The notes below the pieces were generated by a model. The model saw only the letters and a program-made list of their open reading frames with translations, was not told the DNA's origin and did no database searches. From the IMG/VR virus record IMGVR_UViG_3300022602_002453, positions 1-21,100 of that record: a stretch of DNA of 21,100 bases. One strand, written 5' to 3'. The DNA is from a virus. Positions within the stretch are counted from its first letter, which is position 1, and each line of letters opens with the position of its first letter. This document shows positions 15,516 through 21,100 of the stretch, piece by piece. A program made the position numbers and the translations under genes.

Positions 15516-18080
15516 ATGCCATTAAATGTATGGACACAACCAAGTGGATATTCGTTTGGAACAGTCTACGCCGAGCAACCAGTTAATTTAGCGTTGCCAG
15601 TGGCAAATGATGCCGGAGTTACTTATCGAGTAATTTCAGGATCGTTGCCAGACAATGTCTTTCTTGTGGGCAATCATTTAGTAGGCAGTCCATTTGTTCT
15701 TAAAAATAAATTAAACTATAGTTTTTGTATACGTGCTAGTTTAAATGGTCAAATTAGTGATAGAACATTTACATTAAATTTACTAGAAGTCAACATACCA
15801 ACATTTATCACACCTGAAGGACAAATACAACAACTATATGTGTTAGATCAAACTTATGTAAGCTATCAGTTAGATGCGTATGATCTAAATGAATCCGGTG
15901 TATTAAATTATTTTATTGCTAGTAACGATGGAAATTTACCTCCAGGACTAACACTTAGTTCCACAGGTTTAATTTCTGGTTACATAGAACCGAACTATAG
16001 TATTGTACCAACAACAGGTAGTGGAAATTATGACGCCAGCATATTTGACCAAATTGGTTTTGACTTTGGACTAGTTAGTACAAACGGATTCGATGACTAC
16101 GCATATGATGATGTATTCTTTGATTACAATATTCCAACACAAGGACTAATAACACTTAGCGCAAATTATCAATTCCGTGTTACACTAACCGATGGCATTA
16201 ATAGTACCCAACGAATTTTTAGAATATTTGTTGTGGGCAATGATGAATTCCGCGCAGACTCGACTGCCCTTAACGGTTTCATGGATGGATTTACCGCTGA
16301 CGCAACTTATATTCGTAAACCTTACTGGGTCACTAACGCAAACTTAGGTGTATTCAGAGCCAACAACTATGTTACTATTCCTGTAGCATTGTATGACACA
16401 AACTTTGTTACATTTAGAGAAGAACTTACTAATCAAGAAGTTTATACAAACGCACATCAAATAACACCATTCGATAATATCTTAGGAAGTCATACAGTTA
16501 CCATTACTAACACAGTAGGAACTCCTCAAGTAGGACAATGGTTTGGTTTAGAATATTACGTTACAAACGCGACTGGCACCGCTTATAAAATTAACAATGT
16601 GGCAGTATTAGGAACAAACAGTTACAGACTTACTATAGATACTGCTTTAGAAAATGTTATCGATAATGGTACTCCTTTTTACATTGGATCATTAAGCACA
16701 TTACCAACAGGATTATCTTTTGATGTCGAAAGCGGGGACTTGTTTGGTATTGTTCCTTATCAACCTGCTATTACTAAAACATTTACATTTACATTAACTG
16801 CTTCAAGATACGGCACTAAAGAAGATTACGTAAGCAACAGTAGAACTTTCACTGTTACAATTATAGGTGAAATTAATAGTATTATTACTTGGCAAACTCC
16901 TAACAACTTAGGTAGCATTCCAGCTGACTATATATGTACACTATCAGTTAATGCCACAACTAATATTAGTGGAGCAAGTATAATTTACAGTCTAACCGGA
17001 GGTTCTTTACCGCCCGGACTAACATTAAATCCGGACGGTGAAATTATTGGAACTGTGAATCAGTTTTACAATAATTTGTCCGGCAAGTTAGGGCTGATTA
17101 CATTCAACGGTGGACATACTACCTTTGATCAAGGTACAACAACTTTTGATAGAACATATAACTTTACTGTAACTGCTAGTGATCAGTTTGGATACAATAC
17201 TGTACCTAGACAATTTACAATTAATATTACAACACCCAATACATACCTATACAGTAACATAACAGCTAGACCATTTTTAAACAGTACACAACGAACCAGT
17301 TGGCAAAACTTTATCAATGACACTAGTATTTTTACGCCGGATAGTATCTACAGAACAAACGATAGCAATTTTGGTGTACAAACTACTATGAGTATGTTAG
17401 TCTACGCAGGTATACAAACTGAGCAGGCGGCGGCTTATGTTGGCGCAATGGGTATAGGTGTTAAAAAGAAACGTTTTATTTTTGGCGATATTAAAACTGC
17501 GGTAGCTATAGATCCTACTACAAAATTGCCAGTATACGAAGTTGTATACATTCAAATGATAGATCCACTGGAACCTAACGGAAAGCATTTGCCTTTAATT
17601 GTAAAAACACCAACACTAGAGCCAGAGACTATTACAGTTGACGACAGCAATTCAATCTGGTCAGATTTGACTGACGATTTGAATGCCGATGCACCGACTG
17701 CGGTTCGACCAGATTATAATATTACTATCGACAGCACTGGTTATCTAGTAAGCAATCCTAATACAGACGAATACTTTCCTAGCAGTATTACCAATTGGAG
17801 AACTAGATTAGGTGGAGTTGGCGCAACAGAACGCGACTATTTGCCGCTTTGGATGCGTAGTATTCCATCAGGACAAAAAGCAGAATTAGATTATACATTA
17901 GCAGTTCCACTATGTTTTTGTAAACCAGGAACTTCTAGCACTATAGCATTAAACATTAAATTTAGCGGATTTGATTTTAAAACAATAGATTACACAATAG
18001 ACAGATTTACAATAGATTCTGTCACAGGATATGTAGGTAATAAATACCTTGTATTTAAAAATGATAGGATAACCGTATGA
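15516..18080 (+). CDS. Large virion protein with cadherin/Ig-like (He_PIG-type) domains
   Basis: The product has 854 residues. At least three segments fit the He_PIG-like pattern LPxGLxxxxxxGxIxG: residues about 140-157 (LPPGLTLSSTGLISGY), 393-412 (LPTGLSFDVESGDLFGIV) and 495-515 (SLPPGLTLNPDGEIIGTV). A weaker fourth is near 42-59 (SGSLPDNVFLVGNHLVGS). Each is followed by strands such as YNFTVTASDQFG and FTFTLTASRYG, typical of Ig-like sandwiches. The last third is different: YAGIQTEQAAAYVGAMGIG, then KKKRFIFGDIKTAVAI, then LPLWMRSIPSG, a block I associate with T4-like marine phage structural proteins. There is no signal peptide. GGAAG at 15501-15505 precedes the ATG, and it overlaps the next gene by ATGA. 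It is probably a baseplate or fibre-connector protein whose Ig-like domains bind carbohydrate or neighbouring proteins; this is inferred. Confidence 0.85.
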   Translation: MPLNVWTQPSGYSFGTVYAEQPVNLALPVANDAGVTYRVISGSLPDNVFLVGNHLVGSPFVLKNKLNYSFCIRASLNGQISDRTFTLNLLEVNIPTFITPEGQIQQLYVLDQTYVSYQLDAYDLNESGVLNYFIASNDGNLPPGLTLSSTGLISGYIEPNYSIVPTTGSGNYDASIFDQIGFDFGLVSTNGFDDYAYDDVFFDYNIPTQGLITLSANYQFRVTLTDGINSTQRIFRIFVVGNDEFRADSTALNGFMDGFTADATYIRKPYWVTNANLGVFRANNYVTIPVALYDTNFVTFREELTNQEVYTNAHQITPFDNILGSHTVTITNTVGTPQVGQWFGLEYYVTNATGTAYKINNVAVLGTNSYRLTIDTALENVIDNGTPFYIGSLSTLPTGLSFDVESGDLFGIVPYQPAITKTFTFTLTASRYGTKEDYVSNSRTFTVTIIGEINSIITWQTPNNLGSIPADYICTLSVNATTNISGASIIYSLTGGSLPPGLTLNPDGEIIGTVNQFYNNLSGKLGLITFNGGHTTFDQGTTTFDRTYNFTVTASDQFGYNTVPRQFTINITTPNTYLYSNITARPFLNSTQRTSWQNFINDTSIFTPDSIYRTNDSNFGVQTTMSMLVYAGIQTEQAAAYVGAMGIGVKKKRFIFGDIKTAVAIDPTTKLPVYEVVYIQMIDPLEPNGKHLPLIVKTPTLEPETITVDDSNSIWSDLTDDLNADAPTAVRPDYNITIDSTGYLVSNPNTDEYFPSSITNWRTRLGGVGATERDYLPLWMRSIPSGQKAELDYTLAVPLCFCKPGTSSTIALNIKFSGFDFKTIDYTIDRFTIDSVTGYVGNKYLVFKNDRITV

Positions 18081-18661
18081 CCAGTCAAATAAATTATTCA
18101 GCAGTGATAGCAACTTACCCAGTGGCTGGGCAAGATAACGACAGCCAGGGATTCAGAGATAACTTTACTGCGATCCAAGCAGGGTTGACTGTAGCCGCTA
18201 ATGAAATTACTAATCTTGAAAATAGCTCAGTATTAACCAGTGTACTTGGATCAAGCCCACCTGTTCCTGTGGTAAATGATTTGTTAGGTAGTACAATTCA
18301 CAATGGATTATACAGCCAATTCAACGGCGTTTTTTACAATGCTGGCGTTGTATCTGGTCTAGTTAACATTAATATAAACAACGGCCCTATTCAAAAATTT
18401 ACCTTAAGTGCTAACTCAGTTCTTAATTTCACCAATTGGCCGCCAACAGGTACTTATGGAGTTATACGTATTATGTTAGTAACTGATCACTCAGGAACAT
18501 ATACAGCTAATTTTAGTACAGCCAATTCAGGAACTTTAAAAAGAGCAACTGGATTTACTTTGCCTGTATCAGTCAACAGCACAGGTACATACGAAATTAT
18601 CGAAGCATGGAGTGTAGATTACGGAACCAACGTGTTTATTAAGAACATTGGGGAATATTAA
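18077..18661 (+). CDS. Structural protein with GQDNDSQGFRDNF N-terminal motif
   Basis: The product has 194 residues. It begins with a variant of the docking module: YPVAGQDNDSQGFRDNF followed by TAIQAGL, comparable with NDGTGDxLRxAFxKVNxNF in the other proteins. A short helical stretch (TVAANEITNLENS) follows. The C-terminal half is a predicted beta domain: FTLSANSVLNFTNWPPTGTY, then VIRIMLVTDHSGTYTANFST, then TYEIIEAWSVDYGTNVFI. This arrangement is familiar from small virion proteins of marine T4-like phages. The start lies within the stop of the preceding gene (ATGA), and the last base of its own stop is the first base of the next ATG, so the three genes are probably translationally coupled. 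It is likely the last gene of the fibre/baseplate group. Confidence 0.85.
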   Translation: MTSQINYSAVIATYPVAGQDNDSQGFRDNFTAIQAGLTVAANEITNLENSSVLTSVLGSSPPVPVVNDLLGSTIHNGLYSQFNGVFYNAGVVSGLVNININNGPIQKFTLSANSVLNFTNWPPTGTYGVIRIMLVTDHSGTYTANFSTANSGTLKRATGFTLPVSVNSTGTYEIIEAWSVDYGTNVFIKNIGEY

Positions 18662-18891
18662 TGCACCCGCTATTAGGTAATTTAGACAGCCTCAAAGACA
18701 ACGAGCTTGAACAAAAGATTTTTGATTTAAGCAAAAAATACTTCATGACTAATAATCCAGAAGTACAAAGCCAAATGATCATGGTTTTGAATGGATTAAA
18801 AGAAGAAATGAGCAAACGAAGACAAGCACAGTTAGCCAGTTTAATGGCTAATCGCGATAAAACACTTGACAAACTGATCAAAGTAAGTTAA
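18661..18891 (+). CDS. Small helical protein of unknown function
   Basis: The product has 76 residues and is highly charged, with predicted helices throughout: LDSLKDNELEQKIFDLSKKY, then NPEVQSQMIMVLNGLKEEM, then SKRRQAQLASLMANRDKTL. There are no cysteines, membrane segments or signal peptide. GGGGAA at 18650-18655 serves as ribosome binding site, and the ATG overlaps the preceding stop by one base. Its position at the border between structural genes and replication/accessory genes, and its size, are compatible with a small regulator, a chaperone or a virion assembly factor. I do not recognise a characterised family; the MTNNPEVQ and KEEMSKRR segments resemble conserved hypothetical proteins of marine T4-like phages. 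Confidence 0.82.
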   Translation: MHPLLGNLDSLKDNELEQKIFDLSKKYFMTNNPEVQSQMIMVLNGLKEEMSKRRQAQLASLMANRDKTLDKLIKVS

Positions 18892-18893
18892 AC

Positions 18894-18907
18894 TATGCGC
18901 TATGCGC
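18894..18907 (+). repeat. Tandem 7-base duplication spanning two candidate start codons
   Basis: TATGCGC is repeated twice without a gap. The first copy supplies an ATG at 18895 that opens a 6-codon frame (MRYALR, stop at 18913-18915). The second supplies ATG 18902, the chosen start of the next gene, in a different frame. No strong ribosome binding site precedes either. Confidence 0.8.
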
Positions 18908-19411
18908 TTAGATAAATTCGGTAATCCTATTTTTAATTCACAAGATATATTCAAATTCCTTTACCAAGGAAAACTTACCAACCTCAAAGATCTTACAGTA
19001 GATTATACTGAAGATATTGAACAGTTGGAGCAAACAGCCGGATTCACATTTCAAAGATTTAACGAACAGTTAGAATCTATCAATATAGAAGATTTTGATA
19101 GTGCTTTACAAAGTGACTGGTTTATGCCCCCAGAATATAGAGACTTTGATGTGGAAGAATGGTGTTTATCCAAGTGTACAACTCCTGAACAAGTATCTCG
19201 AGTTTTAGATGAAATGAAGGCCTATACAGATCGAGGTATGATTCCATTACTACAATGGACCAAACATTTTGTAGATACATGTAACGAAAATGGTATTGTT
19301 TGGGGAGTTGGGCGTGGATCTAGCGTAGCCAGTTTTATACTGTTTTTGCTGGGCGTACATCAAATAGATTCAGTCAAATATAATTTAGACTGGCAGGAAT
19401 TCCTGAGATAA
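18902..19411 (+). CDS. DNA polymerase III alpha-like fragment protein (GRGS motif, no catalytic residues)
   Basis: The product has 169 residues. The C-terminal part resembles the region of bacterial replicative polymerase alpha subunit (DnaE, family C) just ahead of its catalytic centre: YTDRGMIPLLQWTKHFVDTC, then NGIVWGVGRGSSVASFILFL, then LGVHQIDSVKYNLDWQEFLR. The GRGS motif is at residues 137-140. In DnaE the corresponding LFERFLNPER is followed by the PDFDxDF aspartates; here the protein stops at EFLR, so those residues are absent. The PHP domain is also absent; residues 1-85 are acidic and unlike PHP. It cannot be a polymerase alone. It may be a remnant kept for nucleic-acid or clamp/primer contacts, or a decoy for the host polymerase. 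The match is motif-based; the role is unknown. Confidence 0.8.
   Translation: MRLDKFGNPIFNSQDIFKFLYQGKLTNLKDLTVDYTEDIEQLEQTAGFTFQRFNEQLESINIEDFDSALQSDWFMPPEYRDFDVEEWCLSKCTTPEQVSRVLDEMKAYTDRGMIPLLQWTKHFVDTCNENGIVWGVGRGSSVASFILFLLGVHQIDSVKYNLDWQEFLR
19394..19405. repeat. Perfect 12-base palindrome at the end of the DnaE-like gene
   Basis: CAGGAATTCCTG is a loop-free perfect palindrome in the last codons of the DnaE-like gene. It is followed 7 bases later by the 8-base palindrome TACTAGTA (19413-19420). There is no T run, so it is not an intrinsic terminator. A protein-binding site is possible, but the codons alone could explain it. Confidence 0.4.
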
Positions 19412-19438
19412 GTACTAGTATAATCCAAGGAGATTAAT

Positions 19439-19765
19439 ATGGCAATGAAAGAGACAGCTCGTCAAGTATACCGTACCGCAAGAGGTAAGGAAGTTGATAT
19501 GGGCAGATTAATACAACAAAATGAATTGGCTATTGCTGTGGGCAATGCCGGTGTTAACGCTCGTGGTGATAAACTAGGGCCAGGCGGACAGATTATCAAA
19601 CGCCGAGAAGAATTACAAACACCTAATTCAATTCCTGAGCAAGTAAGTGTTCGACCACAACCTGATCCAGTACCTGCTCCAAAAACTACTGTTCAACTAT
19701 CGGGTCCAGTAACATTACCTACTAAAAAGAATATCGTAGATCAAGATCCGGAAGGAAACGAGTAA
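19439..19765 (+). CDS. Conserved hypothetical protein of T4-like phages
   Basis: The product has 108 residues. The N-terminal half is basic and well patterned: RQVYRTARGKEVDMGRLIQQ, then NELAIAVGNAGVNARGDKLG, then PGGQIIKRREEL. I know this TARGK.VDM...NE...AVGN..VNARGD.LGPGG signature from conserved, uncharacterised proteins of T4-like aquatic phages. The second half is Pro-rich and probably disordered (VSVRPQPDPVPAPKTTVQLS). It has the strongest ribosome binding site in this part of the window: AAGGAG at 19427-19432, 6 bases before the ATG, consistent with high expression. Its stop overlaps the next ATG by one base (TAATG), linking it to the GroES-like gene. The function is unknown; its composition suggests a virion- or nucleic-acid-associated protein. 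Confidence 0.85.
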   Translation: MAMKETARQVYRTARGKEVDMGRLIQQNELAIAVGNAGVNARGDKLGPGGQIIKRREELQTPNSIPEQVSVRPQPDPVPAPKTTVQLSGPVTLPTKKNIVDQDPEGNE

Positions 19766-20199
19766 TGGATTTACAAAGTATCGGCCGCGAAGGAATTAAA
19801 CCCAAGGTATACGGGAAAATTATTCCTCTAAAGGACAATGTTCTTATTACTGATATGGAATTCGGTGAAAGAAAACTTGGTATGTTTGTACTACCAAGTG
19901 ATGATGGCAAGTCAGAAGGTATCCGACATCGTTGGGGCCGCGTGTGGGCTATCGGTCCACAACAAAAAGATGTCAAAGTCGGAGATTGGATTCTGCTTGA
20001 ACATGGTCGCTGGACACGAGGTGTCACTGTTGTAGAAGAAGATGGCACTGAAGTTATTATTCGACGAGCAGACCTTAACGCAATTCTAATGGTCAGTGAC
20101 GAAAAGCCTGACGAAAATTATATGAATACTCAAGGTGTTCATTCAAAAATACAACATCAAGAATGGGATCCGGCTCAATTCTCAGGTCCACAGTTTTAA
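19765..20199 (+). CDS. Phage GroES-like co-chaperonin (gp31-like role)
   Basis: The product has 144 residues, against about 97 for bacterial GroES and 111 for T4 gp31. The core fits a GroES beta barrel: YGKIIPLKDNVLITDM (residues 16-31), a presumed mobile loop EFGERKLGMFVLPSDDGKSE (32-51), then HRWGRVWAIGPQQKDVKVGD and WILLEHGRWTRG, ending in VIIRRADLNAILMV. The loop carries the hydrophobic GMFVLP that would dock on GroEL. Residues about 115-144 form an extra polar tail (DENYMNTQGVHSKIQHQEWD) not typical of GroES. It would cap host GroEL and adapt it to fold phage proteins, as T4 gp31 does for the capsid protein. AAGGA at 19752-19756 precedes the ATG. The family call is good; the phage client protein is unknown. 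Confidence 0.85.
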   Translation: MDLQSIGREGIKPKVYGKIIPLKDNVLITDMEFGERKLGMFVLPSDDGKSEGIRHRWGRVWAIGPQQKDVKVGDWILLEHGRWTRGVTVVEEDGTEVIIRRADLNAILMVSDEKPDENYMNTQGVHSKIQHQEWDPAQFSGPQF

Positions 20200-20219
20200 T
20201 TTAAATCTGCCAAACAACT

Positions 20220-20245
20220 ACAGGACTATTGACTAGTCCTGTTTT
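20220..20245 (+). terminator. Intrinsic-terminator-like hairpin after the GroES-like gene
   Basis: The inverted repeat ACAGGACTA / TAGTCCTGT (9 bp perfect stem, 20220-20228 with 20234-20242) encloses the loop TTGAC. Four T's (20242-20245) begin at the stem's end. It lies 20 bases after the GroES-like stop. The stem is only moderately GC-rich and the T run is short, so termination may be partial. The loop and stem edge also form the -35 box of the promoter below, so the inverted repeat could instead be an operator. Confidence 0.55.
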
Positions 20246-20257
20246 CACCTGTATAAT
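20229..20257 (+). promoter_or_regulatory. Near-consensus sigma70 promoter for the 64-aa gene and gene 44
   Basis: TTGACT (20229-20234; consensus TTGACA) is followed by a 17-base spacer and TATAAT (20252-20257, perfect). Transcription should start near 20262-20265, so the mRNA would begin at or next to the ribosome binding site AAGGAG (20264-20269) and have a leader of only about 10-13 bases before ATG 20275. This is the best host-type promoter in the window and fits early expression of replication genes. Confidence 0.75.
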
Positions 20258-20274
20258 GTACAAAAGGAGTTAGT

Positions 20275-20469
20275 ATGGAAATTCAACCAAAAGATCCAAG
20301 TGTAGGACATTTTTATGTAAGTCTAGTAAAAAGTTTCTTGCGTATTGTAGGATATGTAGCATTAGGTATGGCTGGTTTTGATCCTAACTTGTTAACAGCA
20401 TGGCTTAAAGTAGCCGCAGGTATGTTAGCATTAGCCGAATGTTTAGGAATTTTAGAGGAACTAGTATGA
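20275..20469 (+). CDS. Small hydrophobic, possibly membrane protein
   Basis: The product has 64 residues. After a polar start (MEIQPKDPSVGHFY) come two hydrophobic stretches, SFLRIVGYVALGMAGF (about 20-35) and LLTAWLKVAAGMLALAECLG (about 39-58), ending in ILEELV. It could form one or two membrane segments or a helical hairpin. The ribosome binding site AAGGAG is 5 bases before the ATG, directly behind a strong sigma70 promoter, so it is the first gene of its transcript. Its stop overlaps the start of the clamp-loader gene as ATGA. I do not recognise a characterised family; the DPSVGHFYVSLVKSF segment looks like a conserved small protein of T4-like phages. Its function is unknown. Confidence 0.8.
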   Translation: MEIQPKDPSVGHFYVSLVKSFLRIVGYVALGMAGFDPNLLTAWLKVAAGMLALAECLGILEELV

Positions 20470-21100
20470 TAGAACTATGGGTAGATAAGTATCGTCCAAA
20501 GAGTATGGACGGTTATGTTTGGCGAGATAATGCTCAAAAACGTCAAGTAGAAAGTTGGATTAAAGACAAAAGTATTCCGCACTTGTTATTAAGTGGAACG
20601 CCGGGCATTGGTAAAACAACTATGGCTAAAATTCTAGTAAATGAAATTGGTATCGAAGATGCCGACGTACTAGATGTTAATGCGTCACGTGAAACAGGTA
20701 TTGATTTTATTCGTAACAAAATTGTTCCGTTTATCAGCAGTATTGCGTGGGGGCCATTTAAAGTAGTATTGTTAGACGAAGCAGATCGTCTAAGTCCACA
20801 AGCACAAGACTCGTTAAAAGGTATTATTGAAGAATATAGTGCCTATGCTAGATTCATCCTTACTTGTAATAATCCTAACATGGTTGTGCCAGCGTTACAT
20901 AGCCGTTGCCAACAATTCCATTTTACTAAATTGGATCAAACAGAGTTTACAGCTCGTGCGGCAACCGTTTTAGTATCAGAAAACATTGAATTTGATTTAG
21001 ATACGTTGGATGTATATGTTAGTACCACATATCCAGATTTGCGTAAATGTTTAAATCTACTACAACAAAACACTAGCGAAGGCAAATTATTCAGCCCACA
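20466..21100 (+). CDS. 44: Sliding-clamp loader ATPase subunit, gp44-like (partial, runs off window)
   Basis: The first 211 codons are open to the window edge; T4 gp44 has 319 residues, so about two thirds is present. It is an AAA+ ATPase that with gp62 loads the gp45 clamp onto primed DNA. The start ELWVDKYRPKSMDGYVW is typical of gp44/RFC small subunits. Walker A is GTPGIGKTT (residues 44-52), Walker B is VVLLDEAD (100-107), sensor 1 is TCNNPN (133-138), and the SRC arginine-finger motif is at 146-148. DLRKCLNLLQ (from about residue 190) fits the lid/sensor 2 region. AGAGGAA at 20454-20460 precedes ATG 20466, which overlaps the previous stop as ATGA. gp62 and the polymerase would be expected downstream, outside the window. 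Confidence 0.95.
   Translation, partial: MIELWVDKYRPKSMDGYVWRDNAQKRQVESWIKDKSIPHLLLSGTPGIGKTTMAKILVNEIGIEDADVLDVNASRETGIDFIRNKIVPFISSIAWGPFKVVLLDEADRLSPQAQDSLKGIIEEYSAYARFILTCNNPNMVVPALHSRCQQFHFTKLDQTEFTARAATVLVSENIEFDLDTLDVYVSTTYPDLRKCLNLLQQNTSEGKLFSP

Noticed and set aside
19419-19424. TATAAT just upstream of the 108-aa gene as a promoter -10
   Set aside because: No -35 hexamer is found at 16-18 bases, and a start at the usual distance would fall inside the ribosome binding site AAGGAG and remove part of it.
19722-20048. 108-codon - strand frame and a 65-codon + strand frame (19838-20035) over the GroES-like gene
   Set aside because: The GroES-like frame explains this DNA; neither alternative has family motifs.

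Overview
The window is a compact, AT-rich stretch of a tailed-phage genome. All genes are on the + strand and are packed with overlaps such as TAATG and ATGA. The best fit is a T4-like myovirus of an aquatic Gram-negative bacterium. The evidence is a gp44-type sliding-clamp loader ATPase at the right edge, a phage-type GroES/gp31-like co-chaperonin, a HesB/IscA-type iron-sulfur carrier gene, and structural proteins with sequence blocks that I recognise from marine T4-like phages. The host cannot be named from this sequence.

Left and centre (1-18661) form a virion-fibre module. A small A-type Fe-S carrier (24-383) is followed at once by a 13.5 kb gene encoding a 4491-residue mosaic fibre or baseplate-associated protein. 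Five smaller structural genes follow (13862-18661). Four of the six structural proteins start with variants of one N-terminal module (NDGTGDxLRxAFxKVNxNF-like), which suggests a common docking signal. The giant protein combines tail-fibre hinge motifs, a right-handed beta-helix-like framework interrupted by alpha-helical repeats and small beta modules, a 35-residue tandem repeat, and a conserved C-terminal domain.

Right (18661-21100) changes to small accessory and replication genes. In order these are a 76-aa helical protein, a 169-aa protein resembling a piece of bacterial DNA polymerase III alpha (GRGS motif present, catalytic aspartates absent), a conserved 108-aa protein, the GroES-like protein, an intrinsic-terminator-like hairpin whose loop carries the -35 box of a near-consensus sigma70 promoter, a 64-aa hydrophobic protein, and the 5' part of gene 44, which runs off the window.

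Most of the window therefore builds the host-recognition apparatus. The GroES-like protein may help fold phage proteins, and the promoter near 20250 separates this block from the replication gene. No tRNA, CRISPR array, transposon or integrase was seen, and no gap between genes exceeds about 80 bases.
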